NCBI GenBank assembly: GCA_964405775.1
Contig: CAYOPG010000027.1
Coordinates: 1-26,138 of the forward strand
Reading direction: 5' to 3'
From: JAAZFF01 sp964405775
GTDB taxonomy: Bacteria > Verrucomicrobiota > Kiritimatiellia > RFP12 > UBA3636
DNA: 26,138 nt
The first letter of the stretch is position 1. Each line of letters begins with the position of its first letter. Positions 1 to 7,502 of the stretch are shown in pieces. The translations under genes and the position numbers were made by a program. A model generated the notes under the pieces. It was given only the letters and a program-made list of their open reading frames with translations. It searched no databases and was not told where the DNA came from.

Positions 1-701
1 AGTGCGTGCGAGGAAACCATACAGTCAATTTCTTCGTCGCTTGGCGGATGGCACGCCCCAACCACAAGAAGATGGCGATCCGTTTTCGCTGCGATATTGC
101 AGTAAGCCCTTAATATCTTCCGGAAGTTTTTGTAGTTTTGTCGATATCCAACATGTAAAAGATATGGGGCGCCACCTGTATGCTTATTGCGAAAAGAAAT
201 GCCCTCCTCTGCTGATGGAACAGGAGCGGCAAATATGAGTGGCACACAAGGATAGGCAAGGAAAATCTTACTTGGGTCAACACCGGTGTGTTCGACTGTG
301 AGTTGGCGAGTAGTCTCAGAAATCACAACCACTGCATCAGCGTTCTGAATGAGCTCGCGCTGTTTATCAACAAACTCTGCGTTATGCGGACGTAACATAG
401 GGAACATCGCGTCAATAAAATCATATACAGTCACAACCTGCGGGCATCTCATACGTGGCCAGCGGGTATAATATGTGCTATGGAAAATGTCGCTCTGCCG
501 TGCCGCGCGGTAAGCAGTCAGACTTCCAGCGCGGTATGAACGTGCGTGAGAAGGTTTTATAGCACCGGGTGGCAAAACGACATCGAATCGGAGTCCAGAG
601 TCCGAATTCTCGAATTCTTTAAACAGATCACTCCAGTATCTTGCAATTCCACCACGGGGTGATTGGCGAAAAACAGTTCCGTCCACACACACGCGAATCA
701 T
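1..701 (-). CDS. GT4-family glycosyltransferase, 3' end cut by the window edge
   Basis: The minus strand is open from an ATG at 699-701 to the window edge, giving 233 residues with no stop, so the C-terminus lies outside. The start is supported by a good Shine-Dalgarno AGGAGA (707-712), 5 bases upstream. The protein reads as a GT-B fold retaining transferase of the GT4 type. It has an N-terminal glycine-rich loop PRGGIARYW (residues 15-23), an inter-domain segment DAVVVISE (122-129) and the start of the C-terminal Rossmann half, YLLHVGYRQNYKNF (180-193). These enzymes move a sugar from a nucleotide-sugar to a growing glycan on the cytoplasmic face of the membrane. It is the last visible gene of the exporter/glycosyltransferase block, 131 bases after the methyltransferase gene. 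Family is seen with good confidence; the sugar and linkage cannot be read. Confidence 0.85.
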   Translation of the reverse strand, partial: MIRVCVDGTVFRQSPRGGIARYWSDLFKEFENSDSGLRFDVVLPPGAIKPSHARSYRAGSLTAYRAARQSDIFHSTYYTRWPRMRCPQVVTVYDFIDAMFPMLRPHNAEFVDKQRELIQNADAVVVISETTRQLTVEHTGVDPSKIFLAYPCVPLIFAAPVPSAEEGISFRNKHTGGAPYLLHVGYRQNYKNFRKILRAYCNIAAKTDRHLLVVGACHPPSDEEIDCMVSSHA

Positions 702-832
702 CTATATCTCCTGGAAATTGAGGATTGACAACAGACTTCTACACATGCAAAAAAATTCATGACATCAGAACAATATCATAACTTCTGACACCTCTGCACC
801 ACATTCCATCGTTCTTTATGTCTTTTCGGCCG
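702..832. other. Spacer between SAM methyltransferase and GT4 genes
   Basis: This 131-base spacer has no convincing ORF. On the minus strand a weak inverted repeat (765-770 with 783-788, 12-base loop) is followed about 8 bases later by a T-rich run (complement of 749-756). It could be a poor terminator or chance. The GT4 ribosome-binding site is at 707-712. Confidence 0.3.
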
Positions 833-1711
833 TTATTGACCTTTTACTCCCCAAAAAGTATACAACCTTCCGGGGGTTTGGTCTTTCACAGATAGTTGAT
901 GAAGTGCCCAGCGCTTTACTGCCGGTATAATGCGGAACGCAAGATCTCCAAGCCTTCCCATCTGATCGCTTATCAATTTTTGAGCCTTCTTGCGAACAAG
1001 CTCTGGTGCTGCAGGGTAAAAATTGATAGGCGATTCATACGCCCCCCATTCCCGGATTCCGACAAGTCCAGACCTAACCATCGCCTCCCGGTAACACGAC
1101 GTTGGGTATGCGTTTTCCAGCACACCGTCGGAAACCAATCCGTGTTGCCGTCTGAACGCCTCCACCTCCTCCGGTGTGTCTGCCACATGCTCCCGAGTCA
1201 TCAGCAACACCCCTCCGGGCTTCAGCAAATCAACACACTGTGCGACCCCATCTTCCAGCACGGGGAAATGATGGGCGACCTGACGCAAATAAACGATATC
1301 AAAACCACCACCTGAATCCTGATATTTCCCTACAGGAGAATCAATTGACTGAATTGATCCCATCTCGAGATTCTGCAGCAAACTAGTCATCGCCCCCCTT
1401 CCGACAATGTCACTGGGATCAGGTTCAAGCGCAACTACGTTACACCCCTTGGAAGCAAAGGCAAATGATGCTATGCCGTTTCCGCTCCCCACATCCAACA
1501 CACGTTTACCTTCGTTGTTCTGGCTTAAACCGAGAAGTCTGCATACCTCCGCAAATTCCGCACTGGAAGCAAAACGTCTGGCTGCCTCTATAGGAGCGTC
1601 AAAGTAGCACTGACGGACGAGTTCTGCCTTAGTCGGATCAGAACGCAATCGCAAAACACTTCGTTCATAAGCAGAACCTTCCACTGAAATCGACTGTTCT
1701 ATCTCATTCAT
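833..1711 (-). CDS. Class I SAM-dependent methyltransferase
   Basis: This 292-residue protein has a Rossmann-type methyltransferase core. Motif I is VLDVGSGNG at residues 71-79. A motif II acidic position follows in VVALEPDPSD, and a motif IV-like segment FDIVYLRQVAHHF resembles the UbiE/Methyltransf_11 group. The segment LLKPGGVLLMTREH is the usual post-motif strand. The N-terminal 60 residues are helical and family-specific. The gene lies 35 bases after the glycosyltransferase gene ending at 1747, on the same strand, so it is probably co-transcribed in the polysaccharide operon. A role in methylating a sugar or lipid intermediate is inferred from context. No strong ribosome-binding site precedes the ATG at 1709-1711, and no other in-frame start lies close upstream. 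Confidence 0.85.
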   Translation of the reverse strand: MNEIEQSISVEGSAYERSVLRLRSDPTKAELVRQCYFDAPIEAARRFASSAEFAEVCRLLGLSQNNEGKRVLDVGSGNGIASFAFASKGCNVVALEPDPSDIVGRGAMTSLLQNLEMGSIQSIDSPVGKYQDSGGGFDIVYLRQVAHHFPVLEDGVAQCVDLLKPGGVLLMTREHVADTPEEVEAFRRQHGLVSDGVLENAYPTSCYREAMVRSGLVGIREWGAYESPINFYPAAPELVRKKAQKLISDQMGRLGDLAFRIIPAVKRWALHQLSVKDQTPGRLYTFWGVKGQ

Positions 1712-1746
1712 TATTAAATTTCGTCTGACTTTAGCATGATTCTCAT

Positions 1747-2721
1747 TTATCTACTTACCAACGCTGTCATTGACCGAAAGAACCGGGAAAGTTTTTCCAT
1801 AACACTCGTCTTCCATTTGGACATAAAACCGCGTTCGAGTCCCGGCTTACGACGCGGTGGGAAAAAAGTGATTTCCGACGCTCGCTCTGCGGCCATGTCA
1901 CGCTGGAAGTCTGCAGGATGTCGCAGCGGGAAACGCATTGCCTTAGAAGGGAATATCGTTTCGCTTGAAAGTGATTTCTTGGTATGCGTAGCACGATTGT
2001 CGAAGCCGATGTTATTAACCATGTTTACGGAAGGCGCAACGCATATGCCTCCATGGAGCCAACAGGAAAAGTTCCAAGGCAATGCCCACGAGTTGATTAG
2101 CCCAGCGTGGTAGTTAGCAACAGTTTGGCTCCAGTATTCAGCGGCGGAATCGCTTTTCAGCAGATCAGCGAGCCAAGTTTTGTCAAACAGTGGGGAATTG
2201 TCGTCCAGCTTGGAGTTGTAATACCGCCATGCTCGGCGCCATGTGGCCCAGCCCCACACATGATGGTAGATGGAAAACGAATACGAAGAAACAGGGTTTA
2301 AATCAGCAGTTTTGTAACTATCTCCGCTTATTGCCATAACCTTTTCATCGTCCTTGTAGCGATCCAGCAATTCCGCGCAGAAAGGGAAAAACGAAATATC
2401 CGGCAAACAATCATCCTCAAGAATGATTCCATATTCGACTTGATCAAAAAACCAAGTCAAGGCCGACTCGACTGCCTCTCGGCACCCAAGATTGTTCTCA
2501 CGGAACAAAGTTATTACCTCGCACGGCCAATCGACTTTTTTGACGATATTTCTAGTTTCAAGACATGCGGAAATATCATCCGGACGATTCGCTCGGGGAC
2601 CATCGGCGGCGATGAACAAACGCGACGGACGAGCCTTCCGAATCCGTTTCAAAACCCGTCCCGCCAAATCCGGGCGGTTGAAAACCAAAAACAAGACAGG
2701 CACATCCTGAGGCACGGACAC
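1747..2721 (-). CDS. GT-A fold glycosyltransferase (GT2-like)
   Basis: This 324-residue protein has an N-terminal nucleotide-sugar-binding fold. It opens with VPVLFLVFNRP (residues 7-17), followed by LFIAADGPR (35-43) and the metal-binding acidic motif LEDDCLP (101-107). The segment HHVWGWATWRRAW is typical of a group often annotated as 'nucleotide-diphospho-sugar transferase' or GT2-like. The start is GTG at 2719-2721. It overlaps by one base the TAG stop of the upstream FkbM gene, so translation is probably coupled. The order exporter-methyltransferase-transferase places it in assembly of the exported glycan at the cytoplasmic membrane. Donor and acceptor sugars are unknown. Confidence 0.85.
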   Translation of the reverse strand: MSVPQDVPVLFLVFNRPDLAGRVLKRIRKARPSRLFIAADGPRANRPDDISACLETRNIVKKVDWPCEVITLFRENNLGCREAVESALTWFFDQVEYGIILEDDCLPDISFFPFCAELLDRYKDDEKVMAISGDSYKTADLNPVSSYSFSIYHHVWGWATWRRAWRYYNSKLDDNSPLFDKTWLADLLKSDSAAEYWSQTVANYHAGLINSWALPWNFSCWLHGGICVAPSVNMVNNIGFDNRATHTKKSLSSETIFPSKAMRFPLRHPADFQRDMAAERASEITFFPPRRKPGLERGFMSKWKTSVMEKLSRFFRSMTALVSR

Positions 2722-3572
2722 TACATTTTCTCCTTTGCCAGAGACCCGGTGGTAGGTACGGCCAGCAAGTTATGAAATTGGAAAATCTCATTGCGGGTGT
2801 GGTAGCGCCCCAGTGAGATCAGGCGTTCTGTGTCTAGCCTGAAGAACTTGTAGTCGGCCAACAAATCATAGAAATCGCGCAGGAACACCCGTGATGCAAC
2901 ATTCATTTCGTTGAATTCAAACATGATCGCGCCGATGCGCTTGTCACTGATTAATTTCTCAGCCCCTTGCAAGACTGAAAACTCGTTGCCTTCGGTGTCG
3001 ATTTTCAAAAAGTCTATCGTCGTCCACTGCTGTTCCGCAGCCACTGCGTCCAACGTGCGCAGACTGATGGTCTCGGAGACAACTTTTTCGTAGCGGTGCA
3101 TGGAACTCGCTACTTCGGGATAAAGGCTCGCCTGAGAGCTGAACCCCTCTTGCGCAGAACGATAAATGGGAACCGTTTCCTCCTGCCGTCCGAGTCCGAA
3201 GCCGAAACACCGCACGTTCAGACTACGCATATTTTCTTGCAACGTCGAAAACGTCGACGGAACAGGCTCGAAAGCGCAGATTTCAGCCGCAGGAAATTGT
3301 GCCCTAAGCAGACTGGAAAACTTGCCGACATTTGCCCCGACATCGAGCAGCAAGGGCTGCTGACGGGAAAGCAGGCGCGGAAGCTCTTTCTGAATGAAGT
3401 GTTCTTCGCCAGAAACTTTCAGGTTTTCATACTTCATGACGCCCATTTCCTGATGAACAAAATTGAGCATGTCAATCTCGGACAGCCGCGCCAATTGGCG
3501 AATGATTCGCCGGCAACGCTCCTTGCCCAGACGACGGACTCCCCAACGTTGGAGATTGTTTAAAACTCGCAT
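2721..3572 (-). CDS. FkbM family methyltransferase
   Basis: This 283-residue protein has the two hallmarks of the FkbM SAM-methyltransferase family: the SAM loop LLLDVGANVGKF (residues 74-85) and the FLKIDTEGNE block (188-197). CAFEPVPSTFSTLQEN (99-114) is the usual motif II region. FkbM proteins typically O-methylate sugars or polyketides and are common in O-antigen and capsule loci. The gene starts inside the end of the wzt gene (13-base overlap, 3560-3572) and its stop overlaps the next gene by one base. It is therefore a tightly coupled member of the exporter operon. A capping role for the methyl group, recognised by the Wzt C-terminal domain, is attractive by analogy with E. coli O9a WbdD but is inference. 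Confidence 0.9.
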   Translation of the reverse strand: MRVLNNLQRWGVRRLGKERCRRIIRQLARLSEIDMLNFVHQEMGVMKYENLKVSGEEHFIQKELPRLLSRQQPLLLDVGANVGKFSSLLRAQFPAAEICAFEPVPSTFSTLQENMRSLNVRCFGFGLGRQEETVPIYRSAQEGFSSQASLYPEVASSMHRYEKVVSETISLRTLDAVAAEQQWTTIDFLKIDTEGNEFSVLQGAEKLISDKRIGAIMFEFNEMNVASRVFLRDFYDLLADYKFFRLDTERLISLGRYHTRNEIFQFHNLLAVPTTGSLAKEKM

Positions 3573-4852
3573 GACTTGCTACTCCATTCACTACGGGTCA
3601 AGGTGGCGCAATTAGCGGGTAGCCCCTTCGATCCAGTTCCAAAATAATCCCCGCCGGCAACAACAATATCTGCGGCGCTGGACACCCAGTCGAAAACCTC
3701 CGTTTCATCCTGCGACAAAAACAAGTCGACTTTGTAAGCCCCCTCTGCCAAATTGAAGTCCCGCACCGTACAGACCAAAACCGTGTCGCCAGGACTAAGG
3801 TTCTGGTTTTGGTTGGTGAAGTTACTCCTCGCAAGCCAAACAGTTTTGCCACTCGGATCGCTCAACCCTATGCTGGAGATAACGTTCAATGGCGGGTCTT
3901 CTCCGTGGGCGGTTCGGCAGGTCAAGCAAAATTGGTACGATCCACCCGACTGAAGCTTTGATACCTTGTTCCCGTCCAAGTCGGTCACGTAAAAATTCAC
4001 AGCCTTGACGCGTCCCGTCCCCTGCCGATCCTTACGGTCGCAGAGGGGAACCTGTTCCATTATGCTGCCCTTCGCGGAAAGATAGCTGTGAATGATTTCC
4101 GCACATGCGCCCATACTGACAACCCGGCCATCCTGAAACCAGACAGCCCGTGAGCACAAATTTTCGATAGCCGACATGTTATGGCTTACGAAAAGGATTG
4201 TCCTGCCACCATTTGAAATCTCCCCCATCTTGCCGAGGCACTTCTTCTGGAATGCGGCGTCACCCACGGCAAGCACCTCATCCACAAGCAGCACCTCCGA
4301 CTCCAGATGCGCCGCCACGGCGAAAGCGAGCCGCACATACATGCCGGAGGAATAGCGCTTAACCGGAGTGTCTAGAAACATTTCCACACCAGAGAAGTCG
4401 ACTATTTCATCAAATTTGGCGTCTATCTCGCGCCGCTTCATTCCCAATATAGCGCCGTTCATGTACACGTTCTCACGTCCCGTCAGCTCCGGATGGAAGC
4501 CCGTCCCCACCTCGAGCAGCGAGCCGACGCGCCCTCTGATAAGGGCCTTTCCGGAAGTGGGTTCTGTAACGCGCGTCAATATCTTCAGGAGAGTTGACTT
4601 CCCCGCCCCGTTGCTGCCTATGAGACCCAAAACCTCCCCCTGCTCCACTTCGAAGGAAACATCCTTTAGCGCCCAGAACTCAGAGCCGCTTTCAACGCTG
4701 CGGCTACCCACCTTGCCCATGAAGTCCGAAGGGTTACGCCCGCGAAACTGGTGCCACCTGTACGCCAATTCGTCGCCGAAAGTGCGCCGGTTGATTACGC
4801 CAAGCCTGTAGCGTTTGGAAATGCTGGACACCTGTATGATTGGATTGGACAT
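3560..4852 (-). CDS. wzt: Polysaccharide ABC exporter ATPase with C-terminal glycan-binding domain (Wzt-type)
   Basis: The nucleotide-binding subunit of an ABC-2 polysaccharide exporter, 430 residues from ATG 4850-4852. That start is one base after the wzm stop and gives the typical N-terminus SNPIIQVSSISKRYRLG. A longer reading to 4933 would run inside wzm and is less likely. The ATPase domain has Walker A GSNGAGKS (79-86), signature YSSGMYVRLA (167-176) and Walker B VLLVDE (187-192). After about residue 270 comes a beta-rich domain (GRVKAVNFYV to GGDYFGTGSKG) matching the Wzt C-terminal carbohydrate-recognition domain. In known systems that domain binds the modified end of the finished polymer. 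Together with Wzm it would export an undecaprenyl-linked glycan across the inner membrane. Family and domain order are clear; the polymer is unknown. Confidence 0.92.
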   Translation of the reverse strand: MSNPIIQVSSISKRYRLGVINRRTFGDELAYRWHQFRGRNPSDFMGKVGSRSVESGSEFWALKDVSFEVEQGEVLGLIGSNGAGKSTLLKILTRVTEPTSGKALIRGRVGSLLEVGTGFHPELTGRENVYMNGAILGMKRREIDAKFDEIVDFSGVEMFLDTPVKRYSSGMYVRLAFAVAAHLESEVLLVDEVLAVGDAAFQKKCLGKMGEISNGGRTILFVSHNMSAIENLCSRAVWFQDGRVVSMGACAEIIHSYLSAKGSIMEQVPLCDRKDRQGTGRVKAVNFYVTDLDGNKVSKLQSGGSYQFCLTCRTAHGEDPPLNVISSIGLSDPSGKTVWLARSNFTNQNQNLSPGDTVLVCTVRDFNLAEGAYKVDLFLSQDETEVFDWVSSAADIVVAGGDYFGTGSKGLPANCATLTRSEWSSKSCEF

Positions 4853-4853
4853 T

Positions 4854-5687
4854 CTAAACCGTATCCACGAAATTGCACTGCACGCGGTTAAACAAGTACA
4901 ACCCGCTGGCGAGAACCAGCGCGGTCGAGGCAACGCCTATCAGTATGGCCATGGGCTCGACATTGTTTACCCCGGTGAACATCCACCGGTTGAGCTCCAC
5001 AGAAACCGACATGGGATTCAGCCACATGATAAAGCGGTAAGCCGGTTTCACCACGCCCGAAGCAGGATACACAATCGGCGTGGCATACATCCACATCTGC
5101 AGGATGAAAGGCAAGGCAAAGCGCAAATCGCGATACTTCGTTGTCGCCGCCGCCACCCAAAGCCCGAACCCCAGCCCGACGAGCGCGGTGTAAAACACAA
5201 CAAGCGGCAGTGCGAGAAGCACGGGTGAAGGAGATATAGCACCGCCGGCAAAATAATAGTAGACGCAGAAAACGACCAGAATCAATGTGTTCAGACCAAG
5301 ATGGGCAAGATTCGAAACCACAGAGGCAAACGGCACAATTAGGCGCGGAAAGTACACTTTCGACAGCAGATGCGTACTGCCGATAAGAGACGTCGCGCTG
5401 TTGTTTAGAACGCCGGCAAAATAATTCCACATCACAGTGCCGCTCATGTAAAAGACAAAGTACGGAATCCCGCCTGTTTTTATTTTAGCGACATGACCGA
5501 AAATAACAGTAAACACAACGGCGGTGACAATCGGCTGAATCAAAAACCACAACGGTCCCAGCACCGTTTGTTTGTAGACCACGGTGATATCACGCTTCGC
5601 AAGCATAAAAAGCAAATCGCGGTACTCGGCGATCTCCCGCCAATTAATCTTGATAAAAGATTTAGTGGGTTCTATAACGGTTATCAT
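4854..5687 (-). CDS. wzm: Polysaccharide ABC exporter permease (Wzm-type, ABC-2)
   Basis: The membrane subunit of the exporter, 277 residues from ATG 5685-5687. It has about six hydrophobic segments (approximately 44-64, 76-96, 119-146, 152-182, 192-207, 246-266). Family motifs include LLFMLAKRDI near the N-terminus, KVYFPRLIVP (110-119), TTKYRDLR (182-189) and WMYATPIVYP (199-208). The open frame extends to 5831, but the extra residues are non-hydrophobic, unlike the family, and overlap the start of the divergent GH5 gene. I therefore chose 5687, just before the conserved ITVIEP start. That ATG shares an ATGA with the stop of a 12-codon ORF (5684-5722) and has only a weak Shine-Dalgarno, suggesting coupled translation. 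The wzt gene follows after one base. Confidence 0.9.
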   Translation of the reverse strand: MITVIEPTKSFIKINWREIAEYRDLLFMLAKRDITVVYKQTVLGPLWFLIQPIVTAVVFTVIFGHVAKIKTGGIPYFVFYMSGTVMWNYFAGVLNNSATSLIGSTHLLSKVYFPRLIVPFASVVSNLAHLGLNTLILVVFCVYYYFAGGAISPSPVLLALPLVVFYTALVGLGFGLWVAAATTKYRDLRFALPFILQMWMYATPIVYPASGVVKPAYRFIMWLNPMSVSVELNRWMFTGVNNVEPMAILIGVASTALVLASGLYLFNRVQCNFVDTV

Positions 5688-5722
5688 GCCCTGCCGCGAT
5701 CTGCCTCTCCGCTTGTTTTCAT
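5684..5722 (-). CDS. Candidate 12-residue leader ORF coupled to wzm
   Basis: A short minus-strand ORF (MKTSGEADRGRA) starts at ATG 5720-5722 and stops with a TGA that shares bases with the wzm start in an ATGA overlap. A candidate -10 box (TATCAT on the minus strand, 5730-5735) ends 8 bases before the ATG, so the transcript could begin essentially at the start codon. The peptide resembles no family I know. Its likely role, if real, is to deliver ribosomes to wzm. This is an inference from layout only, and an ORF this short could be chance. Confidence 0.35.
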   Translation of the reverse strand: MKTSGEADRGRA

Positions 5723-5729
5723 GTTGCGG

Positions 5730-5758
5730 ATGATAACAAACCGGCGACTGACGCGCAA
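5730..5758 (-). promoter_or_regulatory. Candidate promoter of the wzm operon
   Basis: On the minus strand, -35 TTGCGC (5753-5758) and -10 TATCAT (5730-5735) are separated by 17 bases. The -35 match is weak (TTG only). The predicted transcription start is at about 5723, one base before the ATG of the 12-residue ORF. Read by eye. Confidence 0.4.
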
Positions 5759-5792
5759 GCAATACGGGAACCGAATGTTTTGAATCGAAAGC

Positions 5793-5822
5793 TTGACACC
5801 AACAAGATTGATGCACTAAATT
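5793..5822 (+). promoter_or_regulatory. Candidate promoter of the GH5 gene
   Basis: A perfect -35 TTGACA (5793-5798) is followed by an 18-base spacer and -10 TAAATT (5817-5822, 4 of 6). The -10 ends 8 bases before the ATG at 5830, where no Shine-Dalgarno is present. This predicts a leaderless or near-leaderless mRNA. It is divergent from the wzm promoter 34 bases away. Confidence 0.5.
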
Positions 5823-5829
5823 AACATCC

Positions 5830-6058
5830 ATGAAACTTATAAGTTCAAGTTTTTATGTTATTGTTGTAACAATGTGCTCATTGACTGCCATCGCTGGTTC
5901 TCCCCCAAAAAGGGGAAATAGTTTTTAAGACCGGATTCGAGTCGAAAGAGGAACGTGATGTTTGGCCACTTCAAGCTTGGTCGGAGTGGAGCACCGGACT
6001 TGAGAGCGATTACTCGCTACGCATTACTGTCCCGGAAAAGGACAGAGCCGGTACGCAC
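5830..6058 (+). pseudogene. Frame-disrupted 5' part of the GH5 gene (signal peptide and start of the N-terminal domain)
   Basis: From ATG 5830 one frame encodes a typical secretion signal, MKLISSSFYVIVVTMCSLTA followed by IAGS, and then stops at TAA 5926-5928 (32 codons). The next frame (+1) is open from 5885. From about 5912 it encodes plausible protein sequence GEIVFKTGFESKEERDVW, which continues without break into the GH5 ORF at 6059. The switch falls in or near three adjacent homopolymers: C5 (5902-5906), A5 (5907-5911) and G4 (5912-5915). Removing one base there would restore a single secreted protein of about 548 residues. Explanations are an assembly error, a real inactivating insertion, or programmed +1 frameshifting. 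The sequence alone cannot decide. Confidence 0.75.
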
Positions 6059-7474
6059 ATGATCTCAATGCCTGTTGACATCACACGCTACCGCGACTGC
6101 ACCCTCTGGTTCCGATGCCGGGCAAAAGCTGAAGCAGTCACAAAACCGCCGGTGTCCTACAATGGAACGAAATTCATGTTCCACTATAAATCCGACTCGA
6201 TGGGACCCGGCTGGATCAACGAAGGGAATGTTTACGGGACGTTTGATTGGAAGGAATTAGAATTTTCAGTGTCGATCCCAAATGACGCTCATGGCGCCCG
6301 TATTTCCCTCGGATTGCAGGAGAGCTCTGGCTCAGCATGGTTCGACAACTTGATAGTAACGGTAATGGAACCTGCTCCTATGCCGCGACCACCGCCAATG
6401 AAAAACCCTCCGCCTGTGTTCAAGGGGCATAATGAAAAAAGACTGCGCGGAGTCATGTCTCCACCACGATTCAATGAAGAAGATATAAGGTTTCTTGGGG
6501 AAGAATGGAAAGCCAACGTGATACGCTGGCAGTTGGGTCGCAACTGGGGAGTCCCGGGTACAGACCGCGATCTTGCAGAGTACGACAACTGGTTGACCGA
6601 TAAGTGCGAAGAGCTCGATAAAGTCCTGGAGTCCTGCCAAAGGCATGGACTGAAAGTTGTAATCGATTTACACTCCCCTCCGGGGGGACGATACAAAAAC
6701 AACGACATGGCCATGTTTTACGAAAAGGAGTTCCAGGATTTTTTCATAAAGTTTTGGCAGCGCATGGCGCGACGCTACAAGGGACATCCTGCCTTGTGGG
6801 GGTATGATCTTGTGAACGAACCCACTCAGACTAAGCCTTCTCCCGACGGTGTTTATAACTGGTTTGACACGCAAGTGCAGGCAGCGAAAGCCATACGCGA
6901 AATTGATCCAGTCACTCCAATCTTCATTACCTCGAACAAGTGGGGGTCACCAGAAGGTTTTCGCAATCTCAACCCTGCGCCAGCCTCCATATCGAACGTA
7001 ATCTACCAAGTCCATTTCTATGCTCCCCATGTCTATACTCACCAGGGAGTCAACACCATTTGGAACCGTGTGGAGTATCCGGGTGTTATTTTAGGCATCG
7101 AGTGGAACAAAGAACGAATCCGCACAATGCTAGAACCCGTAAGGGAGTTTCAACTTGCGTACAATGTCCACATATACGTAGGGGAGTTCAGCGCAGTGCG
7201 GTGGGCTCCGGGCGCAGAAAATTATCTTAGGGACTGCATAGAATTATTCGAAGAATATGACTGGGATTGGACATACCACGCCTTTCGGGAATGGACAGGA
7301 TGGAGCCTTGAGCATGAGGGCACACCCGATTCGGGCTCTTTGGCTGACGCCCCCACAGACCGTTTGAAGGTCATGCTTGATGCGTTCTCACGAAACGGTT
7401 CACCGCTTAAGCCAACTGTTGACGCCCCTTCGATTAAAACAACGGACCGCAAGTTAGAAAGATCTGGAGACTAA
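6059..7474 (+). CDS. GH5-family glycoside hydrolase (cellulase-like), main part
   Basis: This ORF of 471 residues starts at the first in-frame ATG, but coding sequence in this frame clearly extends upstream to about 5912, so the ATG is internal. Residues 1-104 are the rest of an N-terminal beta-sandwich, carbohydrate-binding-like domain ending in SAWFDNLIVTVME. A proline-rich linker follows (105-119). The (beta/alpha)8 GH5 catalytic domain has LKVVIDLHSPPGG (198-210), the acid/base glutamate in LVNEP (E254) and the nucleophile glutamate in YVGEFS (E376). GH5 enzymes hydrolyse beta-glucans, mannans and related glycans with retention. With the signal peptide at 5830 the product would be exported. 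Family assignment is firm, substrate is not. The gene converges on uvrA with a 28-base spacer. Confidence 0.85.
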   Translation: MISMPVDITRYRDCTLWFRCRAKAEAVTKPPVSYNGTKFMFHYKSDSMGPGWINEGNVYGTFDWKELEFSVSIPNDAHGARISLGLQESSGSAWFDNLIVTVMEPAPMPRPPPMKNPPPVFKGHNEKRLRGVMSPPRFNEEDIRFLGEEWKANVIRWQLGRNWGVPGTDRDLAEYDNWLTDKCEELDKVLESCQRHGLKVVIDLHSPPGGRYKNNDMAMFYEKEFQDFFIKFWQRMARRYKGHPALWGYDLVNEPTQTKPSPDGVYNWFDTQVQAAKAIREIDPVTPIFITSNKWGSPEGFRNLNPAPASISNVIYQVHFYAPHVYTHQGVNTIWNRVEYPGVILGIEWNKERIRTMLEPVREFQLAYNVHIYVGEFSAVRWAPGAENYLRDCIELFEEYDWDWTYHAFREWTGWSLEHEGTPDSGSLADAPTDRLKVMLDAFSRNGSPLKPTVDAPSIKTTDRKLERSGD

Positions 7475-7478
7475 CCGG

Positions 7479-7497
7479 TAGAGTCTAAACAACTCTA
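7479..7497. terminator. Weak hairpin in the GH5/uvrA convergent spacer
   Basis: TAGAGT (7479-7484) pairs with ACTCTA (7492-7497) around a 7-base loop, between the convergent GH5 and uvrA stops. The stem is AT-rich and no clear T-run follows on either strand. It may be a weak bidirectional terminator. Confidence 0.25.
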
Positions 7498-7502
7498 GAG
7501 CT

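Noticed and set aside
2..238. 78-codon plus-strand ORF at the window start
   Set aside because: The minus strand here encodes the C-terminal Rossmann half of a GT4 enzyme in one open frame.
3096..3563. 155-codon plus-strand ORF opposite the FkbM gene
   Set aside because: Antisense to conserved methyltransferase motifs; rich in Arg/Gln/Thr as expected of a shadow frame.
5688..5831. N-terminal extension of Wzm to an ATG at 5831
   Set aside because: The 48 extra residues are not typical of the family and would cover the candidate wzm promoter and the start of the divergent GH5 gene.
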